From Caldisericaceae bacterium (GTDB lineage Bacteria > Caldisericota > Caldisericia > Caldisericales > Caldisericaceae): a stretch of 55,454 nt of DNA. The translations under genes were made by a program, and so were the position numbers. The DNA lies in NCBI GenBank assembly GCA_036574215.1, contig JAINCR010000103.1:1-55454 (forward strand), written 5' to 3'. Below, piece after piece: positions 16,978-25,239 of the stretch. How positions within the stretch are numbered: position 1 is the stretch's first letter; every line of letters starts with the position of its first letter. The notes below the pieces were generated by a model. The model saw nothing but the letters and a program-made list of their open reading frames with translations. It did not search any database and was not told the DNA's origin.

Positions 16978-17939
16978 TACACCGAAACTTCCTCAATTAT
17001 TTTATAGAGATTGTAATTTATTTCTTTAGTCTTCGTAACAGCATCTTCCAGAGGGATGTGTATCAAATGATTATCTTTTATTCCCACAACATAACCAAAT
17101 TTATTATTCAAAGCCATATTAACTGCCTCTACTCCAAAAAGAGTGGCTAAAATTCTATCAAATCTTGTAGGTGACCCCCCTCGTTGTATGTAACCAAGCA
17201 CAGAAACTCCAACATCAAGATCAGGAAGTTTTTCCTTTATTATATCTTTAAGTTTATCTCCTTTGATAGCACCTTCTGCAGTTACAATCATATGGTGTTT
17301 TTTCTTTTTTTGTAAACCTACCTTTATGTTTTCAATAATCTTTTCAATATCAAATTTAATTTCTGGTATTAAAGCCATATCAGCACCACTTGCAAGAGCT
17401 GCTTCTACTGCAATAAAGCCTCTATTTCTTCCCATGACTTCGACTATAAATGTTCTATTGTGTGAAGTAGCAACGTCTCGTATTTTATCAATTGCTTCAA
17501 CGGCCGTATTTACTGCAGTATCAAAACCAATTGTGTAATCTGTTCCGTATAAATCATTGTCAATTGTTGATGCTATACCAACAATTGGAAAGTCTTTTTT
17601 GTAAAGAGACAGCGCTCCACTTTGAGATCCGTTACCACCGATTACTATTAGGGCATCAATACCTAAATCTCTCATATTTTGTATAGCTTTCTCCTGATAT
17701 GTTTCTTCCTTAAATTCTTCTATTCTTGAGGAAAGAAGTATAGTTCCACCCTCCTCTAAAATTCCACTAACATCTCTAGGAGAGAATTCTATAAAATTTT
17801 TTTCAACTAAACCCCTGTAGCCTTCCAAAACCCCAAAAACAGCAAGCCCATTTATGAAGCCAGCTCTCACGACGCTCCTTATCGCTGCATTCATACCAGG
17901 AGCGTCTCCTCCTGATGTTAAAACACCAATTCTTTTCAT
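16977..17939 (-). CDS. pfkA: 6-phosphofructokinase, ATP-type
   Basis: 320 residues, the length and pattern of bacterial ATP-PFK: RIGVLTSGGDAPGMNAAIR at the start, STIDNDLYGTDYTIGFDTA with the catalytic Asp, EVMGRNRG and YIQRGGSPT. The nucleotide-site signature normally read as GGDGS is GGNGS here, an Asp-to-Asn change at a position involved in Mg binding in E. coli PfkA. The neighbouring gene is a PPi-type paralogue, overlapping by 4 bases. ATP use is inferred from the Gly after the Asn, the usual ATP/PPi discriminator. Confidence 0.88.
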   Translation of the reverse strand: MKRIGVLTSGGDAPGMNAAIRSVVRAGFINGLAVFGVLEGYRGLVEKNFIEFSPRDVSGILEEGGTILLSSRIEEFKEETYQEKAIQNMRDLGIDALIVIGGNGSQSGALSLYKKDFPIVGIASTIDNDLYGTDYTIGFDTAVNTAVEAIDKIRDVATSHNRTFIVEVMGRNRGFIAVEAALASGADMALIPEIKFDIEKIIENIKVGLQKKKKHHMIVTAEGAIKGDKLKDIIKEKLPDLDVGVSVLGYIQRGGSPTRFDRILATLFGVEAVNMALNNKFGYVVGIKDNHLIHIPLEDAVTKTKEINYNLYKIIEEVSV

Positions 17940-18952
17940 CTACCAAAAATTTCTTTGAGTCTTATCCACTCTTCGTCAACAAGTTTGGGTCTATTCACAG
18001 CATCTTCCAAAGAAACCGAAATAATCTTATTACCAGAAAGTGCCGCCATTTTTCCGAATTCGTTATTATGAACCATGTCAATAGCGTGAACTCCGAGTCT
18101 CGATGCAAGTATCCTATCAAAAACAGTTGGTGGACCACCTCTCTGTATATGACCTATAACTGCACTTCTTGTAGAAACATTGAGCTTCTTTGAAATTAAA
18201 TCTGCAATGTATTCGTGAACTCCCCTTTTTTGTAAAAGTTTATGACCAAATTCGTCAACCTCAGTCTCTCTCTCGTTGGGAATTTCAATTCCTTCTGAAA
18301 CCACTACAAGTGCGTATCCTTTTTCTTTGAAGACTTTTTCCAAATGAGCAAACATAGCATCAAAATCAGGTTTTTCTTCCGGAATAAGGATCCAATCTGC
18401 ACCACCTGCAATACCAGTATAAAGCGCAACCCAACCTGCCTCTCTTCCCATAACTTCTAAAACTATTATTCTCTTATGGGATTTTGCAGTATCTCTCAAT
18501 CTATTTAAAGCATCAACTGAAACTTCCACTGAAGTAAAGAAACCAAAAGTGAAATCGGTTTGTGAAAGATCGTTGTCCATTGTTTTTGGCACACCCACAA
18601 CTTTAACTCCCATTTTGTAGAGTTTTAAAGCAACTGAAAGAGTATCATCACCACCGATAGCAACAAGTGCATCAATGCGATTTTTATTGAGAGTTTCTAT
18701 AACTTTAGAAGGGCCATTTTCTTCTTTAAAAGGATTTGTTCTTGATGTAAAAAGAATAGTTCCACCAATGTTAAAAATCTCTTCAACATCTTTTATTGAA
18801 AGAGTTCTTGTTTTATTTTCTATGAGCCCTTTCCAACCTTCCTCAAATCCTATAACTTCATCTCCATGATGATAAGCATTGTAAACTACTCCTCTTATTG
18901 CAGGATTTAAACCGGGGCAATCGCCGCCACCTGTTAAAACTCCAATTCTCAT
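17936..18952 (-). CDS. Phosphofructokinase, probably PPi-dependent
   Basis: 338 residues. It shares the PFK fold with the next gene (RIGVLTGGGDCPGLNPAIRG, FEEGWKGL, LEVMGREAGW, HIQRGGPPT). The two diagnostic positions are of the pyrophosphate type: GGDDT instead of GGDGS, and PKTMDND instead of STIDND. Such enzymes phosphorylate fructose-6-phosphate reversibly using PPi, saving ATP in fermentative organisms. The ATG at 18952 lies 6 bases behind AGGAGG and overlaps the pncC stop (TGATG). Prediction of the phosphoryl donor follows the established rule and was not tested. Confidence 0.9.
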   Translation of the reverse strand: MRIGVLTGGGDCPGLNPAIRGVVYNAYHHGDEVIGFEEGWKGLIENKTRTLSIKDVEEIFNIGGTILFTSRTNPFKEENGPSKVIETLNKNRIDALVAIGGDDTLSVALKLYKMGVKVVGVPKTMDNDLSQTDFTFGFFTSVEVSVDALNRLRDTAKSHKRIIVLEVMGREAGWVALYTGIAGGADWILIPEEKPDFDAMFAHLEKVFKEKGYALVVVSEGIEIPNERETEVDEFGHKLLQKRGVHEYIADLISKKLNVSTRSAVIGHIQRGGPPTVFDRILASRLGVHAIDMVHNNEFGKMAALSGNKIISVSLEDAVNRPKLVDEEWIRLKEIFGR

Positions 18953-19437
18953 CAATAACCTCCTACTAATAGTTTATATAATTGGTTTAGAGCAAAATTA
19001 ACAATTCTGTTTCTTATTATATCACGATTTCCTTTAAAATTAACTTCAAGTACGTAGTTTTTACCATTTTTAAAGGCAAAACCAACGTATGCAAGTCCAA
19101 CTGGTTTTCCTTCTATAGAATCAGGACCTGCTATACCTGTAGTTGAGATAGCAATATCACTATTAAACAAAAGTAGTGTGTTGATCGCCATATTTTTTGC
19201 AATCTCTGAATGCACAGTTCCAAATTTTTCGATCAGTTCTTGGGATACTTTAAGTATATGAGTTTTAGCAAAAACAGAATATGAAACTATGCCACCTAAA
19301 AATATCTTTGAACTTCCTCTAAAATCGGTAATGGTTTTCGAAAGCAAACCACCTGTAACTGATTCACTTACAGCGATCGACAAATTCTTTTCTATCAAAA
19401 ACTCTACAATATTTATACTATTACTCACCGCTAACAT
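18952..19437 (-). CDS. pncC: CinA C-terminal-type nicotinamide-nucleotide amidohydrolase
   Basis: 161 residues, a stand-alone CinA C-terminal domain. Motifs: LSIAVSESVTGGLLSKTIT with the serine nucleophile region, GSSKIFLGGIVSYS and STTGIAGPDSIEGKPVGLAY. The family deamidates NMN to nicotinate mononucleotide in pyridine-nucleotide recycling. No Shine-Dalgarno is seen; a TAAAAT box lies 8 bases before the ATG, which would give a near-leaderless mRNA. It is first in the operon leading to both PFKs. Confidence 0.9.
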   Translation of the reverse strand: MLAVSNSINIVEFLIEKNLSIAVSESVTGGLLSKTITDFRGSSKIFLGGIVSYSVFAKTHILKVSQELIEKFGTVHSEIAKNMAINTLLLFNSDIAISTTGIAGPDSIEGKPVGLAYVGFAFKNGKNYVLEVNFKGNRDIIRNRIVNFALNQLYKLLVGGY

Positions 19438-19469
19438 TTTATACTATTTTAAAGTTTTAGCAAGTCTTA

Positions 19470-19475
19470 TATAAT
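19470..19475 (+). promoter_or_regulatory. Probable -10 box of the proS promoter
   Basis: A perfect TATAAT lies 40 bases before the proS ATG in the short region divergent from pncC. No good -35 box is at the usual distance (TTTTAA-like only). A clear AAGGAG ribosome site follows at about 19502-19507. Confidence 0.5.
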
Positions 19476-19514
19476 ATGTAATAAATTGGTGTATTTAAGT
19501 GAAAGGAGCATAAA

Positions 19515-21224
19515 ATGAGAATAAAAGACTATTTTATTCCGACGCTTAGGGAAGACCCTCAAGATGCCGAAATCGAAAGCCATAAGTTAATGCTAAAAGC
19601 TGGATTAATTAGAAAAATGGCAGCTGGAATTTATTCTTTTTTACCGTTAGGACTATTAGCATTAAAAAAGGTAGAAAATATCGTAAGAGAAGAAATAAAT
19701 AATGCAGGAGCTATTGAATTGATTTTTCCTGCTATAATGCCAAAGGAACTTTGGGCTGAAACAGGAAGATGGGATATTTACGGCGATGAGATGTTCAAAC
19801 TACAAGATCGTAAAGGTAGATTTTTTTGCCTTGCTCCTACTCATGAAGAAGCAATTGTAGATCTTGTGCGTAAGGAAATAAAATCTTATAAGAATTTGCC
19901 AAAAACTTTTTATCAAATTCAAACTAAGTATAGAGATGAGATAAGACCAAGATTTGGTTTAATACGTGGAAGAGAATTTTTAATGAAAGATGCTTATTCA
20001 TTCGATACCTCCGAAGAAGGCCTTGAAGAAAGTTATAAAAAGATGTTTAATGCATACATAAGAATCTTTCAAAGGTGCGATCTTGAAGTTATTCCCATTG
20101 AAGCAGATTCAGGGGCAATAGGTGGAAAAGTTTCGCATGAATTCGTTGTTATTTCAGACTTAGGTGGAGAAAGTGAGTTCGTAAAATGTCCAAGGTGTGG
20201 TTATGCAGCAAATATTGAAGCAGCAAAATCCGAAGTAGATGAAGAAATTAAGAAAGAAGAAGTAAAAAATTTAGAAAAAATTTACACTGGTGAAGCGAAA
20301 ACTATAGAAGAAGTTTCTAAATTTTTGAATATTACTAAAGATAAACTCATAAAATCACTGGTTTATAAAATAGATAACAGTAAATTTATTCTTGCTTTAG
20401 TATTGGGTGTTGATGATTTAAACGAAATAAAATTGAAAAACTTTCTAAATGCAAGATTTATAGAATTAGCTAATGATGAAGATGTATTCAAATTATTTAA
20501 GGCTCATATAGGGGCAATTGGACCAGTGGATTCACCAATAGAAGTTATAATGGATAAAAGAATATTGCTTGGAAACAACTATGTGAGTGGAGCAAATAAA
20601 GATGGTTATCACTTTATCAATGTGAATGTGGAAAGAGATTTTAAACCAACTCATATAACCGATTTAAGAGTTGCAAAAGAAGGTGATCTATGCCCTAAAT
20701 GTGGCACAAAGCTCCAAAAATTTAATGGTATTGAACTTGGACATACATTTAAGTTAGGAACAAAATATTCAGAAAAAATGAACGCAACTTTTTTAGATGA
20801 AGAAGGAAAAGAAAATTACTTTATTATGGGTTGTTATGGAATAGGTATCGGAAGAACTTTACAGGCAATCATCGAAAAATTCCACGACGAAAAAGGAATA
20901 ACCTGGCCAAATAACATTGCTCCGTTTAAAGTTGAAGTAATTCCACTAAACTTAAATGATGAAAGTATCAAAAATGCAACAGAAAATGTATATAAATTAC
21001 TTCTTGATAATGGAATTGAGACACTACTTGATGATAGAGAAGAGTTAAGTGCTGGTGAAAAATTTAATGATGCAGATTTAATAGGTATTCCAATTCAACT
21101 AATAGTTGGCAAAGCTTATAAAAAAGAAGGTAAATTTGAAATAAAAATTAGAAAAACAAATGAAAGAATTTTCTTATCGACAGATGAAATAATTCCTAAG
21201 ATCAAAGAATTTTTAAGTAAATAA
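19515..21224 (+). CDS. proS: Prolyl-tRNA synthetase
   Basis: 569 residues, the bacterial type with an inserted editing domain. Class II motifs are seen in the N-terminal half (PAIMPKELW, LAPTHEEAIVDL, YRDEIRPRFGLIRGREFLMKD). The YbaK-like editing insertion spans about residues 235-390 and is bracketed by CPRC and CPKC cysteine pairs. Motif 3 reads CYGIGIGRTLQAIIE, and the anticodon-binding domain fills the C-terminus. AAGGAG precedes the ATG by 7 bases. It stands alone and ends at a strong terminator shared with acpP. Confidence 0.97.
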   Translation: MRIKDYFIPTLREDPQDAEIESHKLMLKAGLIRKMAAGIYSFLPLGLLALKKVENIVREEINNAGAIELIFPAIMPKELWAETGRWDIYGDEMFKLQDRKGRFFCLAPTHEEAIVDLVRKEIKSYKNLPKTFYQIQTKYRDEIRPRFGLIRGREFLMKDAYSFDTSEEGLEESYKKMFNAYIRIFQRCDLEVIPIEADSGAIGGKVSHEFVVISDLGGESEFVKCPRCGYAANIEAAKSEVDEEIKKEEVKNLEKIYTGEAKTIEEVSKFLNITKDKLIKSLVYKIDNSKFILALVLGVDDLNEIKLKNFLNARFIELANDEDVFKLFKAHIGAIGPVDSPIEVIMDKRILLGNNYVSGANKDGYHFINVNVERDFKPTHITDLRVAKEGDLCPKCGTKLQKFNGIELGHTFKLGTKYSEKMNATFLDEEGKENYFIMGCYGIGIGRTLQAIIEKFHDEKGITWPNNIAPFKVEVIPLNLNDESIKNATENVYKLLLDNGIETLLDDREELSAGEKFNDADLIGIPIQLIVGKAYKKEGKFEIKIRKTNERIFLSTDEIIPKIKEFLSK

Positions 21225-21257
21225 AAAAAGAGGGGACATAAACCCCCCTTTTTTTAT
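21225..21257. terminator. Bidirectional rho-independent terminator between proS and acpP
   Basis: A-run, AGGGG (21231-21235), 7-8 base loop, CCCCCT and a T-run. With an A-run on one side and a T-run on the other, it can terminate transcription from both strands, ending proS and the long minus-strand operon. Confidence 0.9.
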
Positions 21258-21268
21258 TTACAAGAGTT

Positions 21269-21511
21269 TTATTTAAGATTTTCCTTAATATACTCTACCG
21301 TTGCACCAAAAGTAGTGATTTTTTCAATATCTTCGTCAGGAATTTTCATTCCAAACTCGTCTTCCAATGCCATAGCAACATCAACCAGTGCTAATGAATC
21401 TGCACCTAAATCTTCAACATAACGTGATTCATCTTTAATTTTTTCTTCTTCAACACCTAGTTTTTCAACTATTACTTTTTTAACTTTTTCTCTTATTTCA
21501 TTCTCTTCCAT
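21269..21511 (-). CDS. acpP: Acyl carrier protein
   Basis: 80 residues, acidic and helical. The phosphopantetheine attachment serine is in EDLGADSLALVDV. The ATG at 21511 lies behind AAGGAGG; an earlier in-frame start five codons upstream precedes this ribosome site and was rejected. It carries growing acyl chains in fatty-acid synthesis. It is the last gene of the long operon and directly follows a FabZ-like gene with a 1-base gap, which suggests that the two proteins interact. Confidence 0.95.
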   Translation of the reverse strand: MEENEIREKVKKVIVEKLGVEEEKIKDESRYVEDLGADSLALVDVAMALEDEFGMKIPDEDIEKITTFGATVEYIKENLK

Positions 21512-21512
21512 A

Positions 21513-21965
21513 TTAACCTCCTTCAATTATTTTTACTGCTATAGTCCCTGTTGCAACTAATTTATTATTAACAAATACTTCAACTAAACTTTTTGCAATA
21601 CCTAACTTTAAACCAATCAAATTCGCAATGATTCTAAGAGTTTCGTTAAAATTAACTTTTTTAAAAAATTTAAAATCTTGAACAGAAGCAAGTAAGCCAA
21701 GAGAATTACTATACTTATTAACTGTCAACAGAATAAACGCAGAAACTTGAGCTGTTGCTTCAATAATATAAGCTTCAGGAATAGTTAAGTTATTAGAATT
21801 GATTGTGGGAAAAAATATCTCATCGTTTTTAAATTTTTTAATACCAATAGCCTTTTCCCCAGGGATAATTTCTTCAATTTCATCAACAAAGAGAAAAGGC
21901 TCTCTATGAGGAAGTAAGCTCAAGATCTTTTCTTTAGTAATCTTAAATTTATTTTTCATCTTCAA
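21513..21965 (-). CDS. FabZ-like hotdog-fold protein without the catalytic histidine
   Basis: 150 residues. ILSLLPHREPFLFVDEIEEI is the classic FabZ N-terminal signature and IIEATAQVSAF matches the helix carrying the conserved Glu. The segment that should read GHFPxxPxxPG, holding the catalytic histidine, is replaced by FFPTINSNNLTIPE. A normal 3-hydroxyacyl-ACP dehydratase reaction is therefore unlikely. Being beside acpP, it may bind acyl-ACP or act on another thioester. It overlaps the S1 gene by 17 bases. No frameshift or stop indicates decay. Confidence 0.72.
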   Translation of the reverse strand: MKMKNKFKITKEKILSLLPHREPFLFVDEIEEIIPGEKAIGIKKFKNDEIFFPTINSNNLTIPEAYIIEATAQVSAFILLTVNKYSNSLGLLASVQDFKFFKKVNFNETLRIIANLIGLKLGIAKSLVEVFVNNKLVATGTIAVKIIEGG

Positions 21966-23202
21966 GCAAAGCTCTTCTACTCAATTTCATTTTTCTATTT
22001 TCTTTATCAATTGAAAGAACTTTTGCCTTTATTTTATCTCCTATCTTTACAAAATTCTCTATTTTATCTATCCTCTTTGAGTCTAACTGGGAGATATGGA
22101 TAAGCCCTGTAATACCTTCTTCAAGTTCCACCACTACTCCAAAGGGGTGAATTCTTATTACAGTGCCTTCTACAACACTCTCGATTGGATATTTCTCTTC
22201 AACAGTATCCCATGGATGAGGCTTCGTTTGCCTTAGGCTAAGAGAAATACTTTGTGCATCAAGGTTTACAGACAACACTTTAACTTTTACCTTTTGCCCG
22301 ATTTTTAAAATTTCGTGTGGATCTTTTCTTCTACCCCAATTTAACTCATTTACACGTATCAATCCATCAATTCCATTACCAAGATCGACAAAGACACCAA
22401 AATCTTGGATTGACCTAACAAATCCCTCGTAAATAGCATCTTTTTTAATATTGACCAAGGCAAGTTTTCTAAGTTTTTCCTTTTCTTCCTTTAAAATATT
22501 TAATCTTGAAACAATTACCCTTTTAACTTTTGGCTCTATTTCTATTAACTCAACTTCAAACTCTTTTCCAACATATGAATCAAGAGTCTCGCCTTTTGTA
22601 AGACCCACTTGAGATTGTGGAAGAAACGCAGAAATCCCATCAATATCCAAAAGCAAACCACCTTTTATCACTCTAACAACATTTGCTTTTACTCTTTCGC
22701 CCTTTTTCATTTTTTCTATCAATTCGTTATACTTTTTTGAAATATCAGCAAGCTTTTTTGAAAGAACCAAATTTGGACCATCTCTTAAGACCATCACTTC
22801 AATTTTATCTCCGATTTTTACAACCTCTTCTGGAGAAATAATTTGCTTATTGCTTAATCCTTTCAATGGAATAAAGACGTCTTCCTTTGTTTGAGCGCTT
22901 ACATAAACACCTTTAGGGTCGATTTTTACAACGGTTACTGTTATAATATCACCAGCTTTATACTCTTTAGGAAGAAAATTGTTATTTGATATAGCCTTTT
23001 GATTTGAATTGTTTGCACTCTTATCAGTTATTTTTTCTTCCTTAATTACTTCTTTCGCTTGTTCTTCTACAGTTTTATTTTCCACCTTTTCACTACTTAT
23101 ATCTACCTCTCTTCTTTGGGGAAGTTTTTCAACAGAAACTTTTTCAATAATGTCATTTACATCATCTGGATTAACTTTTTCATAAATATCTCTTTCTTCC
23201 AT
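21949..23202 (-). CDS. rpsA: S1-domain RNA-binding protein, ribosomal protein S1-like
   Basis: 417 residues. An acidic, low-complexity N-terminal region (about 1-78) is followed by four S1 OB-fold repeats starting near residues 80, 165, 250 and 335. The third and fourth are the most typical (GFVRSIQDFGVFVDLGNGID; GTVIRIHPFGVVVELEEGIT). Four-repeat S1 proteins are usual outside Proteobacteria, where six are present. It probably helps mRNA bind the ribosome. AGGAGAGGTGG precedes the ATG. Its position before FabZ-like/acpP and after ptb is within the same operon. Confidence 0.88.
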   Translation of the reverse strand: MEERDIYEKVNPDDVNDIIEKVSVEKLPQRREVDISSEKVENKTVEEQAKEVIKEEKITDKSANNSNQKAISNNNFLPKEYKAGDIITVTVVKIDPKGVYVSAQTKEDVFIPLKGLSNKQIISPEEVVKIGDKIEVMVLRDGPNLVLSKKLADISKKYNELIEKMKKGERVKANVVRVIKGGLLLDIDGISAFLPQSQVGLTKGETLDSYVGKEFEVELIEIEPKVKRVIVSRLNILKEEKEKLRKLALVNIKKDAIYEGFVRSIQDFGVFVDLGNGIDGLIRVNELNWGRRKDPHEILKIGQKVKVKVLSVNLDAQSISLSLRQTKPHPWDTVEEKYPIESVVEGTVIRIHPFGVVVELEEGITGLIHISQLDSKRIDKIENFVKIGDKIKAKVLSIDKENRKMKLSRRALLEDEK

Positions 23203-23223
23203 ATTCCACCTCTCCTTTTAAAT

Positions 23224-24138
23224 TTATCTTTCAGAAACTAACGCTGCTAGTGCTAATGAATACAGCTTTGATTTTTCACTATCACCTCTTGATGTAAGAA
23301 CTGCTGGAGCAATTGTCCCAGTTACTATAGCTGCAATTTCTGCATTACCAAGTTTAGTTAGTGCTTTAAAGAATGCATTACCTGCTTCAATGTTAGGCAT
23401 AATGAGTATATCAGCATCTCCAGCAACTTCTGAGCTAACTTTCTTAATTTCTGCTGCTTCTTTAGAAACAGCTAAATCCATTGCAAGTGGGCCATCAACG
23501 ATGCAGTCTTTTATTTGGCCTCTTTTATTCATGACGGAAAGAATGGCCGCATCAACTGTTGCCTGCATCTTTGGAGAAACAGTCTCTACTGCTGCAATTA
23601 CAGCAACTTTAGGTCTTTCTATACCCATCTTTTTAGCAATTTGGACATCGTAATTTATCATTGCCTCTTTCATTGAAAGGTCCGGCTGCGGGATAACTGC
23701 AACATCGGAAGCTATTAAAAGTTTGTGATAGTTTGGTGATTCAATTACAGCTGCATGTGAGAGCACTCTACCTTCAGGTAAAAGCCCCTCTTGCTTGTCA
23801 AGAAGCCCTCGCATGTAGGTAGCAGTTTGACATAGGCCCTTCATAATAAAGTCTGCTTTTCTTTCCCTCACAAGTCTAACTGCCTGTCTTACGGCTTCCT
23901 TTTCATCTTTTATGTCAACAACTTCAAACATTGACATATCAATGTTATTTGACTCACAAACACGTCTGACCTCATCCTTGTTTGCAAAAATAGTTGCATT
24001 CAAAATCCCCTCTTTAATAGCAAGGGAAACAGCCTGTAGTGTATGCAAGTCTTGCCCATAAGCAACTGATACCATTTTCTTTTCTTTTAGTGTTCTTACG
24101 GCATTAACTAAATCTTCAAGTTTTTTTATTGTTTCCAT
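23224..24138 (-). CDS. ptb: Phosphate butyryltransferase / phosphate acyltransferase
   Basis: 304 residues of the Pta/Ptb family. It swaps CoA for phosphate on an acyl group. Conserved parts: ADFIMKGLCQTATYMRGLLD, HAAVIESPNYHKLLIASDVA and DADILIMPNIEAGNAFFKAL. Length and the adjacent butyrate kinase favour Ptb over acetate-type Pta. The ATG at 24138 has GGAGG 7 bases upstream. With Buk it forms an ATP-generating pair acting on butyryl-CoA or branched acyl-CoAs from amino-acid fermentation; substrate choice cannot be decided from sequence. Confidence 0.9.
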   Translation of the reverse strand: METIKKLEDLVNAVRTLKEKKMVSVAYGQDLHTLQAVSLAIKEGILNATIFANKDEVRRVCESNNIDMSMFEVVDIKDEKEAVRQAVRLVRERKADFIMKGLCQTATYMRGLLDKQEGLLPEGRVLSHAAVIESPNYHKLLIASDVAVIPQPDLSMKEAMINYDVQIAKKMGIERPKVAVIAAVETVSPKMQATVDAAILSVMNKRGQIKDCIVDGPLAMDLAVSKEAAEIKKVSSEVAGDADILIMPNIEAGNAFFKALTKLGNAEIAAIVTGTIAPAVLTSRGDSEKSKLYSLALAALVSER

Positions 24139-24177
24139 AAACAACCTCCTAGAGTTTGATTTTAATATTATATCACA

Positions 24178-25239
24178 TTAAGCGTAAACTTTAGCAACTT
24201 CTTCACCGTTTAAAACTCTTAAAGCAGCAAAAGCAAGAGCCTCTAATTCAAATTCTCCAGGATAAGAAACGACTTTAGCAATAAAACTCACTCTTTTTTC
24301 AATCTCATTTACGACTTCTTCATTATAGGCAACACTTCCAGTAATTATTATTACTTCAACTTCTCCTTTTAAAACGGTCGCCATTGCTCCAATTTCTTTA
24401 GCAATTTGGTAGCACATTGCTTCAAGAACTTCTTTTACAGAGGGGTCTTTTTTTGCTTGTGTTACAACCTCTTTAATATTATTTGTGCCAAGGTAAGAGT
24501 AAACACCGCCTTCTTTTGTAAATAACTTCAACAAATCACTCCTTGAAGATGCACCAGAATAAGCTAAATTAACGACTTCAATTGAAGGTAAACTACCTGC
24601 ACGCTCTGGAGAAAAAGGTCCACCTTCGTTTGCATTATTCACGTCCACTATTCTGCCGTTCTTAACTGCAGCAATAGATATACCTCCCCCAAGATGTGCT
24701 ACAACTGCATTTAGCGATGAGATTTTCGTTCCGTTTTCTTCTGCATAGCGATATAAGGATGCTCTAATGTTTAAAGCATGCAAAAGTGATTTTCTTTTTA
24801 TCTCTTTTATACCTGAAATTCTTGCAAGGTCGTCAAACTCGTCAACGCATACAGGATCAGCGATATACGCAGGTTTGCCAATCTTAATGGCAATTTCATA
24901 GGCAATTAAACCCCCAAGTGTTGAGGGATGCTCTTGTTCTTTAGAATAATTTATTAGATCCTTTATTAAAGCTTCATTAACAATATAGGTTCCAGCATCA
25001 ATTGGTTTGATGATTCCTCCCCTTCCAACGACTGCATCAATTTCTTCTAAAGAAATACCTTTTTCGTTTAGAGATTTTAAAATAGTCTCTTTTCGAAAAT
25101 CGAGCTGATCTAAAACCGACTTAAATTTACTTATTTCTTCTTTCTCATGCCTGATTGTTTCTTCGAAAACTGCCTCACGGTTGTTAAACACAGCAATTTT
25201 CGTAGAAGTTGAACCAGGGTTAATTACTAAGATTTTCAT
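24178..25239 (-). CDS. buk: Butyrate kinase
   Basis: 353 residues of the acetate/butyrate kinase (ASKHA) family. Motifs: ILVINPGSTSTKIAVFNN at the start, VVGRGGIIKPIDAGTYIVNE, AHLGGGISIAAVKNGRIVDV and NEGGPFSPERAGSLP. These pattern with Buk rather than AckA, which is longer and reads NAGSSSLK. It makes ATP from acyl phosphate supplied by Ptb. GGGAGG lies before the ATG, which overlaps the recN 3' end. Confidence 0.93.
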   Translation of the reverse strand: MKILVINPGSTSTKIAVFNNREAVFEETIRHEKEEISKFKSVLDQLDFRKETILKSLNEKGISLEEIDAVVGRGGIIKPIDAGTYIVNEALIKDLINYSKEQEHPSTLGGLIAYEIAIKIGKPAYIADPVCVDEFDDLARISGIKEIKRKSLLHALNIRASLYRYAEENGTKISSLNAVVAHLGGGISIAAVKNGRIVDVNNANEGGPFSPERAGSLPSIEVVNLAYSGASSRSDLLKLFTKEGGVYSYLGTNNIKEVVTQAKKDPSVKEVLEAMCYQIAKEIGAMATVLKGEVEVIIITGSVAYNEEVVNEIEKRVSFIAKVVSYPGEFELEALAFAALRVLNGEEVAKVYA

